NCBI RefSeq assembly: GCF_030704535.1
Contig: NC_081817.1
Span: forward strand, 4,783,501-4,847,500
DNA length: 64,000 bases
Origin: Vitis vinifera
Lineage: Eukaryota; Streptophyta; Magnoliopsida; Vitales; Vitaceae
Direction: 5' to 3'
Shown here: positions 36,736 through 48,400 of the stretch, piece after piece
How positions within the stretch are numbered: the stretch's first letter is position 1
Layout: the number at the start of each line of letters is the position of its first letter
Made by a program: the position numbers and the translations under genes
The notes under the pieces: model-generated
Database searches by the model: none
Told to the model about the DNA's origin: nothing
Seen by the model: the letters and a program-made list of their open reading frames with translations, nothing else

Positions 36736-38363
36736 GTGTGCATAATTTGCAGTCTTGCCTTGCTATGCGTCCAGATGCAATTTTCCCCTACAAGAAATCA
36801 AAGAGTGGCCATTTTGTGCTGAGAGAATCCTCCTTTGGAATGGATTCTATAGTGTTTTAATGTGTGATATTTTGGCAATCTAGTCTAGATGGTCATTTTA
36901 GGTGTTTCTACCTCTCTTGCATTCTTGTTTTACTAGATTTCTAAGTGATTTCAAACTGCTAGTTTTGTTAAGTTTTTCATTCATTAGTATTACGGGCCTT
37001 GATGTCTTGTAGAGATCCAGACTCTTTAAGATTTCAGCTAGTTGTCTGGGGAAGTTTAGAGGAAGGAAAGGGAGAATTTGAGTTAGTAACTTCTCCATAC
37101 AGTTAGTGGATTTTTTCTCCTTCCCCTGGAGTGAAGGAAATCTTGACGAACCATGTAATATGTGGTCTATTCTTTAGTGTGAACGAAACTGATCAACCAT
37201 GGTTCCGCAATTTGATCCTAGCATTATCTTTTATTTTTTTAATAGTGTTGTTTTCTCTAGCTTTCATCTGCCACATGAAATTGAAATTTGAACCTCCCTT
37301 ATCCCCATCCAAATGCTTGCCACTTAAGCCAGGTCTCTAGGACTGCAAAGAGTCACTTAGAGAGGCTAATTCATTCGTAGCTGTATCATCATCATGGGAG
37401 ATTTAGCTCAGGCCTTCTTGGGGGTAAGGATTCTTGTATAATCACCTATAATGGAGATATTTGAGAAAGTTCAGCTCCCAGGGATGGATCCTTTGGATAT
37501 GGTCCTACCTAGGTAACCAAATTGGGAAGTTGATAGATTAGTCAGAAGGGGCTGTAAAATAATCTAGTAATCTATCAGCTTCCACTACAAAGATGAGAGA
37601 TTCTTAATGCGATTCCCAACACCATTAGTGATATCCAAGAAATAAAGGTCAATATTTGTACCTCTAATGGCCAATCTTTGGAACCTCTCAGAACCCTCGG
37701 GTTCCCATATGGCAGCTCCACATAATCAGAGGGAACTTAATTGAGCAGGAGCTCAACCTGCCAAAAATCATGCTGAAACTTCACTCTTTGCCCATTTCAC
37801 AGGGAAAAGGAAACATGAGAAAGGCATATATATATATATATGCTTATGGAATTCATCCAAATCCCACCTAATGCCTTCCATAACCTTTATCCATGAGAAT
37901 CCCTTACCACTGCAGTGTCCAAGCTTCACTTTCAACCCTAAATTTGTATTCTGACAGTGTCTCCGAAGACTATCTCAATGTAGAACCCTGAAATCTGTTT
38001 TCCAAGGAGGGCTTTGTTTAGAACATCAAGCTTTTTCACCCTCAAGGCTTCCTCCTTGGGAGGACGCACACCCCCTTTTCAGTAAAAAGGTGAAATCAGT
38101 GATACATCGAGTTTTTTATACTAGCATTGCAAAATTTATTCTTTGCAACTGGCATGAGTTGAGATCTGGTCTAGCATTGCTTTTACCATTTCAAAGCGCA
38201 AATGGGCATGTGCCGGAAAATGCTAATCAGGTTGTTTTTAGTTATTTATGAGTTCTGGATTTACTGGTGTATAAATTCTTCGTTTAAAGTTGTCAATTAC
38301 AGTGCCATTACATTTTTCCACCCCAATTTTTCAAGCTTAGTCCTTCCGCCTGATTGATTAAGA
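36736..38363. other. Unassigned non-coding DNA
   Basis: Mixed-composition DNA with no supported exon. Some frames between 37130 and 37800 give protein-like stretches of 40-70 residues that match no family I know, possibly eroded transposon sequence. The right end is the 3' flank of the minus-strand NT-C2 gene. Confidence 0.4.
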
Positions 38364-40483
38364 TCAACTCCATCTTTTGATGTGTGAGTTTCTGTTGCAT
38401 GGAGCCGTGTGGTGAAACTCAATTTGCAGAAGGTGATGAAGAGGAGCTTCTCCAATAATTTTCTTTTCAATATCAGCTTGAAGTTCTCTGAGAGGAAGAG
38501 CTGCTAGAAACCCCTTAATAAATTCTTTGCAGGTAGACTTTCCTTGACAGACTAATTCCCTGTGACTGGTCTCATCTTCTTCTCCTGCATTGGTTGAATG
38601 ATTTTCTGTGATTGCTTCTGAGTTCACTTCCCTTTTCCTTCTCTCTCTCGGTGCTTTGAAAATCTTACTTTCTATGTTGAACTTTAAAATGAAGGCTTTA
38701 TTGCAGCCTTCAAACAGCCTCTCACCTAGTGTGTCAATTATATAAATCACATTCACTTCTACCTTGAGAACAAAAAAGTGATCATTCCAGCTCACGATGT
38801 AGATTTCCTCCTCTATTGTTCGTTCACGCCTTCCCAGCTCCTCCCATATACTGTCAAAGGACATGGCACCCTTCAGGAATTCCAACCGATTTGGCATGTT
38901 TTCCAGCTCAAAGAAGCCCACATACGACTTCTCTGGGATCACTGTTAATGGTCGAACTTGTTCTTGTAAGACTGTGTCAAGGTCGAAGTGTTGGTCCAGA
39001 AATTCTTTCATGTGGACCACACTTTCACATAAGTTTCTCCATTCTGAAGATCCTTCTCTTACCAATTTATCAAGTTGGCATCTCAGAGGTAGGATTTCTG
39101 GGTTCTGATGGAGCCAATCAGCAATAGTCACAGCTAGCACTGTGCAGGCACCTTCACCTGATGCTCTCTCACTCCGCTGATCAATGGAAGCCAGAAATAT
39201 CTCTGTCTCTAGCTCCAGTTTCCCATCTCTGCTTACCAGTTTTCGTTTTTCCCAGGTGCCTATCTCAAACCGATCACTGCCTGTAAATGCACAAGACCCA
39301 GAATCACTTTCGCCCTGACTGCATCTTGCTTGTGAGGAAGCTAATTGGCAGCGTCGATCATTGTCAATATCATCTCCCCCATCTTCACCATTTGCTTTGT
39401 TCAGGAGAGGTGTACCTCTAGGAAAATTAGGCACTCTGAAACTATGGTTGCATTTGTTCCATGAGAGAAGTCTGATCAGTGAAGGTTTCTGCTTGACCTG
39501 GTAATTTAGCGGATCGCCTGCATCCCAGTTCTCATCCTTCTTGTTATTGAAATTTTCACACGCAGTATCACTGCTTAGTAGATTTGTCATTGCCAGGTTC
39601 CTGTAGGTTAGTTCAGATTCCTCATCTGATTCTGAATTGGATGAACCATTTGATTTCACTGGAGAACAGTTCCAGTCTCTGGAGAATTCTATTCCAGCTT
39701 GCTCTTCGATATTTATGAATCCCTTGTCATCAGTTTGATTCTGAAATCTTATGCATGATGACAGAGAGGGTAACAACAGTTTTGGAGAAATTGGATGTAC
39801 AGTGCTGTTGGTGTGTTCACTTTGGATCTCAAAGAAGCTGAGTTTCATCTGCAATGTAAAATTTGCAAAATTAGCTAAAATTATCATAGTAGGATTTTGT
39901 ATAGCTAGCAAAAAGGATCATGTTCAACTTACTGTTAGCGTGGCCACATGGGTGGAAGTGGAACCATTGATGCAATACTTGACTGGAAATTTGACAATTT
40001 GTTCTGAATTTGCAGTTGGACAAGCAAATGCAGCAATATCTACTTTGGATTTAGATACAATAATTGATGCTGGCCTGTTTGATGCTGAACCAAATTCCTG
40101 GTAAATTTGGTATCTGAAAGTTAGCTACTAAGTTTCAAATCACACTGTTTATCAAGATGTGTAGTACTTACAAGAATTTGGAGGTTGATCATCCATCTTC
40201 TGAAACCCTTGGAGTCCCTGGGTTTCAACTTGCAGTGGTGATCAAAACATTCATTCCAAGTGACACTCCCATCTGGGTGTGCGCTTTGTTTGGAGGTGCA
40301 ATTCCTTTGAATTGCTCCTCGTAATAGGTAAGCTTTTCTGGGACCTACCCATTCTATCTGTACAATCATATTGGCAGATTCCTTATTCAGCAACTCTGAT
40401 GATGATAAACCTTGGAGATCACAGATGGTAAGATGTAGCTTGAAACTTCTGCTCTCTGGTGTATGAACGCCTGCACAAAACAT
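38364..40483 (-). CDS. Plant NT-C2 (EEIG1/EHBP1 N-terminal C2) domain protein
   Basis: Three exons on the minus strand: 40483-40172, 40097-39933 and 39848-38364, joining to 653 residues from the first in-frame ATG. Residues 1-185 form the NT-C2 fold ('FKLHLTICDLQGL', 'IVQIEWVGPRKA', then 'VDIAAFACPTANSEQIVKFP'). The middle is a Ser/Asp/Glu-rich linker containing 'NGEDGGDDIDNDRRCQL'. The C-terminal third carries the highly conserved plant block 'ETEIFLASIDQRSERASGEG', 'SSEWRNLCE', 'HFDLDTVLQEQVRPLTVIP', 'IVSWNDHFFVLKVE' and 'IIDTLGERLFEGCN'. Arabidopsis relatives are AT2G25460-like proteins of unknown role. NT-C2 domains are thought to link membranes and cytoskeleton. The usual N-terminus (MVVKMM.WRPWPP) was not found, so an upstream exon may be missing here, lost or too diverged to see. 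Body identity is strong and the 5' end uncertain. Confidence 0.8.
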
Positions 40484-41619
40484 CTTGCAGATGAGAATTT
40501 CTTCTGGGTTATGCCATGTGACCAGGAATATCAATCATATATCACTGCAGAAACTTGAATTGTTGCTGGTGTTGACATTAAGTACAGGAAGAAGGACGGG
40601 TGTAAGTCAACTTGTAGCCAATGCGCAACAAATTCCAATTCGAAATGAGTATACAATAGAGAAGGGTAATATCATATGTGAGATAATTTTTGACTGGTTC
40701 AGCACCTGACCCAGTTTCCTTCGGATATTTCCTACTTTGATGGATTACTCCATCCCTTTCCAGAAACCAGAAATGGAGGGGCACTTCATGCTTGGATCAC
40801 TAATATTCTTTTTCTGTTTAATCAATCATTTCTCTATAGAAAAATGAAGGACGAAAGAGATTGTTTCTTCTCTTGTAGGATTTTGATAAGGTTTCATATG
40901 GGTGAGTCACTTTCTAGACTTCTGATTTAATATGTGGGTTGTTGAAGTGAGACATTTTATTTTATTTCTGTCCGAGTGTCACGGCAGCACCTCTTAATTT
41001 CTTTATCCAATTGGCGGTGCAGTTGGGCAAAAGGATATTGATTTGGACCGAGGATTTGAATTCAGCTATAGAATTGGGTTGATAAATTATTCGATTGCGG
41101 AGTCACCATCTCCATCTCTCTTCTTCAAGCTCGCCCTCGCCCTCTATTCATTCAATTGGTTAATGTAAAATGAAATATTGTGGCATTGGTTCCACTCCTA
41201 GGTTGTTTAGTTGTTTGACAGGATTAGACGATTACTACCATTTGTGGGGGGCTCCCGACTCTGAGAGGCACAAAGAAGGGAGAAAGGTTGTCTGACTTTC
41301 ATACAACTAGACGGATCTGACTTCAATTAGCTCAGAATCAACACTATTAGGGTTTTTGAGTCCTATTTCAATATCAAATCAATACTTACAAAAAATATTA
41401 GAACCAATCTCGATCATTGATGTGTATAATTTGGTTTTACATTTTTTAATATTTTGATTTTATTTGTTTGAGTTATAATTTCATAGATTTATATTTGCAT
41501 CTAATAATTTACATTTCATTGTATATAACCTAAAATTTCCAAGCTAGCTATGTGCTTTTCATCTCTCTCTATCCATCCGTCCTCATTTTTTTTCTTTCAA
41601 GCAAGTTGCTTAAAGGAGG

Positions 41620-41655
<36 letters not shown>

Positions 41656-41875
41656 AATTTCATATTTTATGTTATTCTAATTGACATGAACATATAAATT
41701 TCTTATTTAATTGTCAAACCAAAATCAAGGAAAATAATTTTATTTATTCAATTATATGGAATTTATTAAATTTGTTAGATTCTTATTTTGTATTAGTTTT
41801 AGCAATTTTTATTTAATTCCAAAAAAGCAAAGGAAAGGAATTTAATTTCTTTGTTCAACGAATTGATGCTGGCCT
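40484..41875. other. Upstream region of the NT-C2 gene
   Basis: No convincing first exon was found. A minus-strand ATG near 40780 opens a very short frame with no fitting donor. An (AT) run lies at 41625-41651. Confidence 0.4.
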
Positions 41876-42310
41876 TTAACACCCCTTCAACGAATTGGAA
41901 TCGGCAAAGTCATCATTGTCCTTGCTCTGGTGGGGTACGCACTCGTTGAGGCCCGTAGGCTCCACAGGGTCCGAGCTCACCATGGGTCCATGTCGGCCCT
42001 ATGGTTCGTTGGGCCTTTAGCCACTCTGGGTATCGGCGAAGCGTTTCATTTTCCAGGATAGGTGGAGTTCTACTATCGAGAATTTCCTGAATCGCTACGT
42101 GGCACGTCGACTGTGATGATCTCGCTGTTGATTGGCATCGGGTTTTATCTAAGTACGGCGGTGACCAACTTGGTGAGGCGAATAACCAAGTGGCTGCCGG
42201 ATAATATCAATGATGGGATGCTGGATAACGTGTTCTGGATGTTGGCTGTTGTAAGAGTGATGAATTTTGGCTGTTATCGGAATGTGGAGAAGCTAAGCAT
42301 AAGACTATAA
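41876..42310 (+). pseudogene. NPF (NRT1/PTR) transporter, C-terminal pseudogene fragment
   Basis: The frame from 41876 reads 'LTPLQRIGIGKVIIVLALVG', then 'EARRLHRVRAHHGSMSALW', 'GIGEAFHFPG', a stop, then 'VEFYYREFPESLRGTSTVMI' and 'RRITKWLPDNINDG', ending at 42310. This is the last quarter (final transmembrane helices) of an NPF2-type proton-coupled transporter, a family of about 580 residues. The stop TAG at 42059-42061 stands where the family has CAG (glutamine). The N-terminal three quarters are absent. The two halves are otherwise in one frame, so decay is recent. No promoter or start was seen. Confidence 0.88.
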
Positions 42311-42428
42311 AATCATTGTTTTCCTTTATTAATGTTTAACTGAACAACCAAAACTAAGCTTCATTTAAATACATAACTCATAGATGAGAATGTCTATGTG
42401 GATGATAATTCCCGGGTCAAAACTATAA

Positions 42429-43562
42429 CTAATCTTGGGTGGCCGGCGGCGAAGTTGGTTGGGATGATGGTGGTGACGAAGATTTTCGGGGAGATCCGGA
42501 GCTCTTTCGAAAAAATTTTCTGGCCCAGACATGCTTTCCGTTGATGGAAAATTTGGCCTTTCTCTTGCCTTCCAGGACGACTTCAATACTGGAGGGAGAT
42601 CGAGTAACAAGGCGTGCATACAGGGGTTGCTCAGTTACTTCATTCACTTCTTGCATGTGAATTGCTTCAATGAAGTCTCCATATTTTCTGTAACAATTAA
42701 AAAAATGGGAAATTTTGATACCAGTTAAGTTGTAGGGTTCTAGTAAAACTATCTTAGTACATAGGGCTTTACAGGTTACCTACATCGTGAAGAAATCTTT
42801 GACTTCATTTTCGGAGATTGGGTAGCCCTTGGAGAAGGTCAAGAAAATGGTTCTTTCATCCGGTGGAACAGGTCTCTCCTCAGCAGCAGAGAGATCTATG
42901 GGGCTGGGGCTATGCCTCTGGCTCACTCCAGTACTATTCAGGGTGTGTGGAGCAACACGAGCTGTTCCAGTTCGCAAGTCAGTGACACCTCCAACTCCAG
43001 AATAATACAAGGGCGAAGGTGGAGGCCGCACGGGATCCATCATCATCAGAGAAAACAAATTCCCCACATGGGCGGGAGTACCATATATTCCTTCCCTAGC
43101 AACCCCATTGCCCGCATTGTTTTGGAATGTTTGTTGCAGTATGTCCTGAAATGCCCGTGAACAAACTTCATCCACCAGTTTTGCAACTCCTTTAATTACA
43201 GCAATCCTGTTCTCCTGAAAGAACTGAAGAGAAATGGCGCCTTTTGTCAAGCACTGAAGCAAAGGAATGAGGTTAGCATCAGAGGAGGGAAGAGGCACGG
43301 GCTTAGGATCGTCAATGCAGTTCAAGCAGGTCACTGTCTCATCTACGATAGCATTGAGCATGAAACCCGGCAATGCCAACACGTTGGTCACCAAGTTATC
43401 ACTGTAGCCCGTCTGCTCCAGCCATAGCCACAGTGCAATCACCTGCATGGACTGGCCGGGGTTTCTGCCGAGATTTTGGACTAGCCTTGCGTAAAGTTCA
43501 CGGTCTACGGAGTGAAACATGTTGAACTCTTCTCTGGTGACTAACGCAGAAGAAGACCCCAT
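42429..43562 (-). CDS. Plant-specific protein with RRM-like C-terminal domain
   Basis: Two exons on the minus strand, 43562-42784 and 42687-42429, join to 345 residues. The N-terminal 160 residues form a helical domain seen in a plant-only family ('EEFNMFHSVDRELYARLVQN', 'ALWLWLEQTGYSDNLV', 'FFQENRIAVIKGVAKLVDEV'). A Pro/Ser-rich linker follows. Residues about 243-325 look like a divergent RRM: 'RTIFLTFSKGYPISENEVKD' as strand 1 and helix 1, 'KYGDFIEAIHMQEV' across the intron, and 'KAKFSINGKHVWARKF' at the end. RNA binding is inferred, as the aromatic RNP residues are weak. The start at MGSSSALVTREEF was chosen over an upstream ATG at 43673 because it fits the family N-terminus. The donor GTAGGT lies just before an in-frame TAG, so failed splicing would end the protein there. 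Confidence 0.8.
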
Positions 43563-45457
43563 TGCAGCGGAGTTGGGCAAGTGGGTTAAAAGAGGTTGGT
43601 GATTTATAGAGATGATGAGATGCCATTTGTGGGCTTTGGAAGACGACCATTGGGAACGAAGCACCACCTCCAAAAGGCGCTCTTCTTTTCCGTATTAAGA
43701 TCTTTTTCTCCGGCTGATTCAACACAACGGTTGATAGAGGAGTGAAGTGAGGGAGGACAGAGGAGCCCTCATTCATTTGCCTAACCTTTTTCTCTTTTTC
43801 CTTCGTGCCTTCTACCTTCTTCCTTTTCAGCTTCCTGTTTCCTTGTATGACATTCCGGATTTTGATTCGGGTCGGAATCGCTCCGGTTCAAATAGCATCC
43901 GAAACCATGCAAGAACAAAAATCACTCGAAATATCGGCGAATAATCGCATATTCACGACCGGCCACATGAAAAAACACGGAAGAAATCTCGGTAGGCATA
44001 ATTTTTTTTGAAAAAACAGCGAAAAAATCCACCGATTTATTGGCTAATATCGAAAATTTCGGGAAGTCGATTGGAGCAGGCTTTCCTACATAAATTTGCC
44101 GATATATCGGCGATCCATCCGCGGTTTTCTGATATTTCTGAGAAAAATCGTTGTAATTACCTTTTATTTTAATTTTTTCATTTATATTATCCTATTATTT
44201 TATTTTTAAAAATTATCGAAAAATTTGTGTGTCACTTGACTTTTAAATTTTAATATATTTATCATATTAAAAATTTAATCTTTAATATTTTATTTTAAAA
44301 TATTAAAAATATAAAATTATTGAACAATAATAACTAAAATAAGAACAATTGATAAAGTTCTAATATTTTATAAAATCGGATATTGAACAAAAATTAATTG
44401 GATAAGATAAATCATAAATATAAATTTTTCTTGATTATTTTATATACAAAATAAAATAAAATGAATGTGTAACCTATTTATAAGATTTGTAATTAAAGTG
44501 TAATTATAAAAAAAAATTATAAAGAGTGTAATTACATTATAATTAATTATTTATTTACTGAACATTTACTATAACAATAAATTATCTAGTGATTGTCCAA
44601 CAATTTATGTGCTTGATAGGAAAAATTAATACCAACCAACTATATTCAAAGTTCAAACTAACTTTTCAATAATTAGTAATTTATATAAAAAAAAATTAGA
44701 AAAACTACAAATAGTAGACAATAAAGAATAACACAAATAAATTACCCATTACGAAAATATCAAATTATAATTTTCTTTTGTCAATTTATTTTATATGATT
44801 AAAAGCATAATTGAAAATCTAATTTCGAAAATTTAACCCTCAATCATTTTTTCTCGTGGATAAAAATATCCAAAATATTTTATTATAAATATAATCATTT
44901 CTCTTTAAAACTTATGTGTAAATAGTTAAAATAGTAAAAAATAAAAATATCTAAAAAATTCAATTAACAAATTTAAAAATTATTTCATCCATTTTAATCG
45001 ATTAATTCAATTTTCTACCCATAATCTCATGATATAATTACACCAACCACGAATCACCTGCTTTAATTTTCATTTTAATGTGTAAAGTCTTCTATTTGAA
45101 AATATTTTAGGGGCACTCATATATATATTTAATTAAAAAAAATTCAATTCTTTCTCTTATTTTTAGAATAGTCTATGGGATTACCTTTTACATCATTTTC
45201 CAAAAAGGAAAAAATAATCTCCTCAAAAAAACTAAATATGGTTTTTTTTTTAATAAAAATATCCCACATCGAAATTTTTTGGTACCAAAATGAATTAAAA
45301 AATGATTAAAATAGAGGAAAAAAAAACCAAAAAGATTTATTTCCAATTAAGATTTTAGGTTTAAATTAAAATTTTGTATTTGTAGCCAAACATTCCGAAA
45401 ATAATTATTTTCAACTCTTCCCAAAACAAAAAAGAAAAGGGCGGTTGGAATTTGGAA
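43563..45457. other. Intergenic region between divergent genes, with a CGATATAT-rich segment
   Basis: The start codons of the minus-strand RRM-like gene and the plus-strand aminotransferase-like gene are 1.9 kb apart. Positions 43860-44165 contain repeated 'atatcgg', 'ccgatatatcgg' and 'tcgaaaatttcggg' phrases, unlike the flanks, and may be a transposon remnant. From 44170 to 45350 the DNA is very AT-rich with no gene seen. Confidence 0.5.
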
Positions 45458-48400
45458 ATGGCTACCAGTTCCAGATTCCTCTTCACAAACGGCGTCATTT
45501 CGCGAACTTCCGACACGCCGCCGGTATCAACCTTGCTCGAAGCCCATTCAGGTACCTCCCCAAACGACAATATTCTACCCCTAATTGCTTTCAAAAACAT
45601 GTTTTTCAAAACAATATTTTGTTTTTCACAACAACAACCGAAACAAATGACATAGCGATTGCTTCGTCTACCTCTTTCATTCACTACAAACCCTCGGGCT
45701 CAAGAAAAAGCAGAAGTCTACAGATGCTGATTTTGAAAAAATGCTTTTGTAAAACGAATTCAGTTCATTCGTGATTAACATTTCACAGGACCAGGTGATT
45801 TGCATTCATCGCACTCCATTGCGGGTGTTGCTTTGAGAACAATCGAAATGGAATTTTCAGTTGCTTAAAAAAATCACGATCTCAAAAAAACTACAGTTTT
45901 TTGCTTTTGGAATATGGTTTTTGGAAACAGTTTCAGTTTCTCATTTTCGGAATCCAATGTGCCAGGAGCTTACACAACCTCTCGCACTCACAACAACACT
46001 TCATGCCTCCTCTTTTGGGAAAGACATCTACAGAGACTGGCCGAGTCCACGAGAATTCTATACAACTCGAAACCGGGATTTTTGTTCAAGTCCAACAAGC
46101 CTATGCCTTCTTTGTTGCCTTTGTCAGTGTGGGACTCGGTGATTCAGTCTCTAGTTCATGATTCCATGAATAAAGCCATTCCAATTGTCTTGAATGAGAG
46201 GAGGAGTGGCGGTGAATTGGCTATTACTACTCTTGTTAGTGGGAATTTCGAAAAATTGAGCGAAAATGAGAATGTGGATGAAGAAAGAATTTCTCAGATT
46301 CTTGATGTGTATTTACATGTGGGAAGTTATGTTCCTCCTGTGTTTGGTGTCCGAGAAAATTGTGCAAAGCTGGCTGTGGTAGGTCCGGGGAGGGATGTTG
46401 CTATGGCAAAGTATTCAGATTGGCTGAGGTTGGTGTGGATTTGGAATTTTGGAGAATTAGGGCATATTGGGTGCTGAGAGATATGAGAAAGAGAAAAAAT
46501 ATAACCTTTTTTCTGTGTTTTAGTTTTTCAGAAGCCCATAGAACATACAGCAAAAGATTACCAATTTTATCCTGTTTTCTTTTCTAATTTTCCTTGGCAA
46601 CCAAATAGAAGCCCATTGTTTCTTAATCCTCCCTTTTTTATTGTTGTGATATGTGATATGCAAATATTGTCTTTCTAGACAGGCTTAGGAAGCCGTTGGA
46701 GAAGTTAAGGCCTGATTTAGTTACAGAGCTCTTGTTATCAAATGATGGTGATCAGATCCTTGAAGGCTGTATAACAAATTTTTTTGTCGTTTGCCGCGAG
46801 GTGAGTAGTTAAGATTTGTCAATATCAATACCCCTTTTCATAAATAACCCCCTTTGAAAAAGCCATGTTGACATTAAACTTATCATTTTTGGACAAAATT
46901 GTAGTATGGTTCCTTTATTGGCTTGTTAATAACTAGAACTTGACTGAATTTTTTTGCAAGGTGTTGTTCAGCCTAGATATATTTATTTGAGAACCCAATT
47001 GTATTCACCTTCATTGAGCTCTACTTAAACTTTAACTGTCATCTACCTTGTATGAGAAAAGTATCCTGGTTCTAGAATTTAGTTCTAGTTTGTTGCATGA
47101 TTGGAAATTTGTTGATATTTACATATCACTGATGATCATACCAACTCGAGACACATTTCTTACAGACTTAAAATTAATAGAAGGATGCAATGAAGGCTAA
47201 AGGAAGTGCCCTAATTTGGCAGAGGTTACAGGGAGTTTTTATTTAGTGTCATTGAACCTACAGGATGGTCAAATAGTTCAGATGGAAGTATCAAGTGCTG
47301 TCCATTATTATTTTAATATATATATATATATATATAAATATATATGAAAAAGAATGAGAAGGAACTACTAGGGATTTTTTTTTTTTTTCTGTCTAATTTC
47401 GGTCATCAAGTCACCTTGTTGACCTGCTTAAATGTTTATAATGGAAAGAAGTGATGCCAATTCACAACTTATTCTATCACATGCATGGTGGTCACTGATC
47501 TGAAATGCCCCTATTGTTGCCAAGGAGGAAACTGTCTTGATTGAGGCTGTGAAATGTCAAAACTGTCCTTTGTTGTTTGGAAGAAAATAACGATTAGAAA
47601 ATACTAAATCTCCTGGGGAAAATGCCTTTCAAAACCAGATTATGCTTTCTAATTTTAAGTGCTTTTGAAGGTTTTTAATGTGCTTCAATACTTCCTTTCA
47701 CGGATAAAACTTGTATGCATTTAACAAACTATGTTAGTTTCAAGTTTCTATTGCCAGCTCTTGAAAGCTTGTCTAAGCAATTTTCAATTAGCAAAAGTGG
47801 CTCCATCTGTCTTTGTAAATGCAGTTGCCCTCCCCTGTGAGTTCTAAATTGATGCATGACTTCAAACTTATAAGATCCATATGATGATTGGGAAGAGAGA
47901 AAGAGTTCGAATGTTAATTTTATGATTATGTTGTAGTTTATGAAATTCATTTTCAGGATAGCAGTGAAGTAAAGGCAAAAAACCTACATGATTATGGAAG
48001 TACATCTTCTTTCGAAGTACAAACTGCACCTTTAAGTGATGGTGTTCTTCCAGGAATCATTCGGCAAATAGTCATTGAGTAAGTCCTTTCCTCTTATGGA
48101 ACTCTAGATTTTGTTGTTTTCAGTATATATATATATATATTTACATTTTTGAATTGAATGATATCAGTTATGTTAATCTAATGTGGAATGTGCACAAGTT
48201 TTCTCTTTTAATGGATATCATGCACTGTTATAGAAATTTCAAGATTTGAAATGAAAATGACAAAGATAGGTCTGTCTAAGAAGAAGATGACCTCATTTTT
48301 ACAAGCTGCAAATAATGATAAGGGTTTAGATGAGTAATCAAGAGAGAAAAAAAAAAACAGACATTTTGGTGCGGAAGAATGATTGCATTGCCACTGCTGA

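Noticed and set aside
38816-39127. 103-residue plus-strand frame inside the NT-C2 gene
   Set aside because: It is a shadow of the conserved minus-strand exon 39848-38364 and has no family resemblance.
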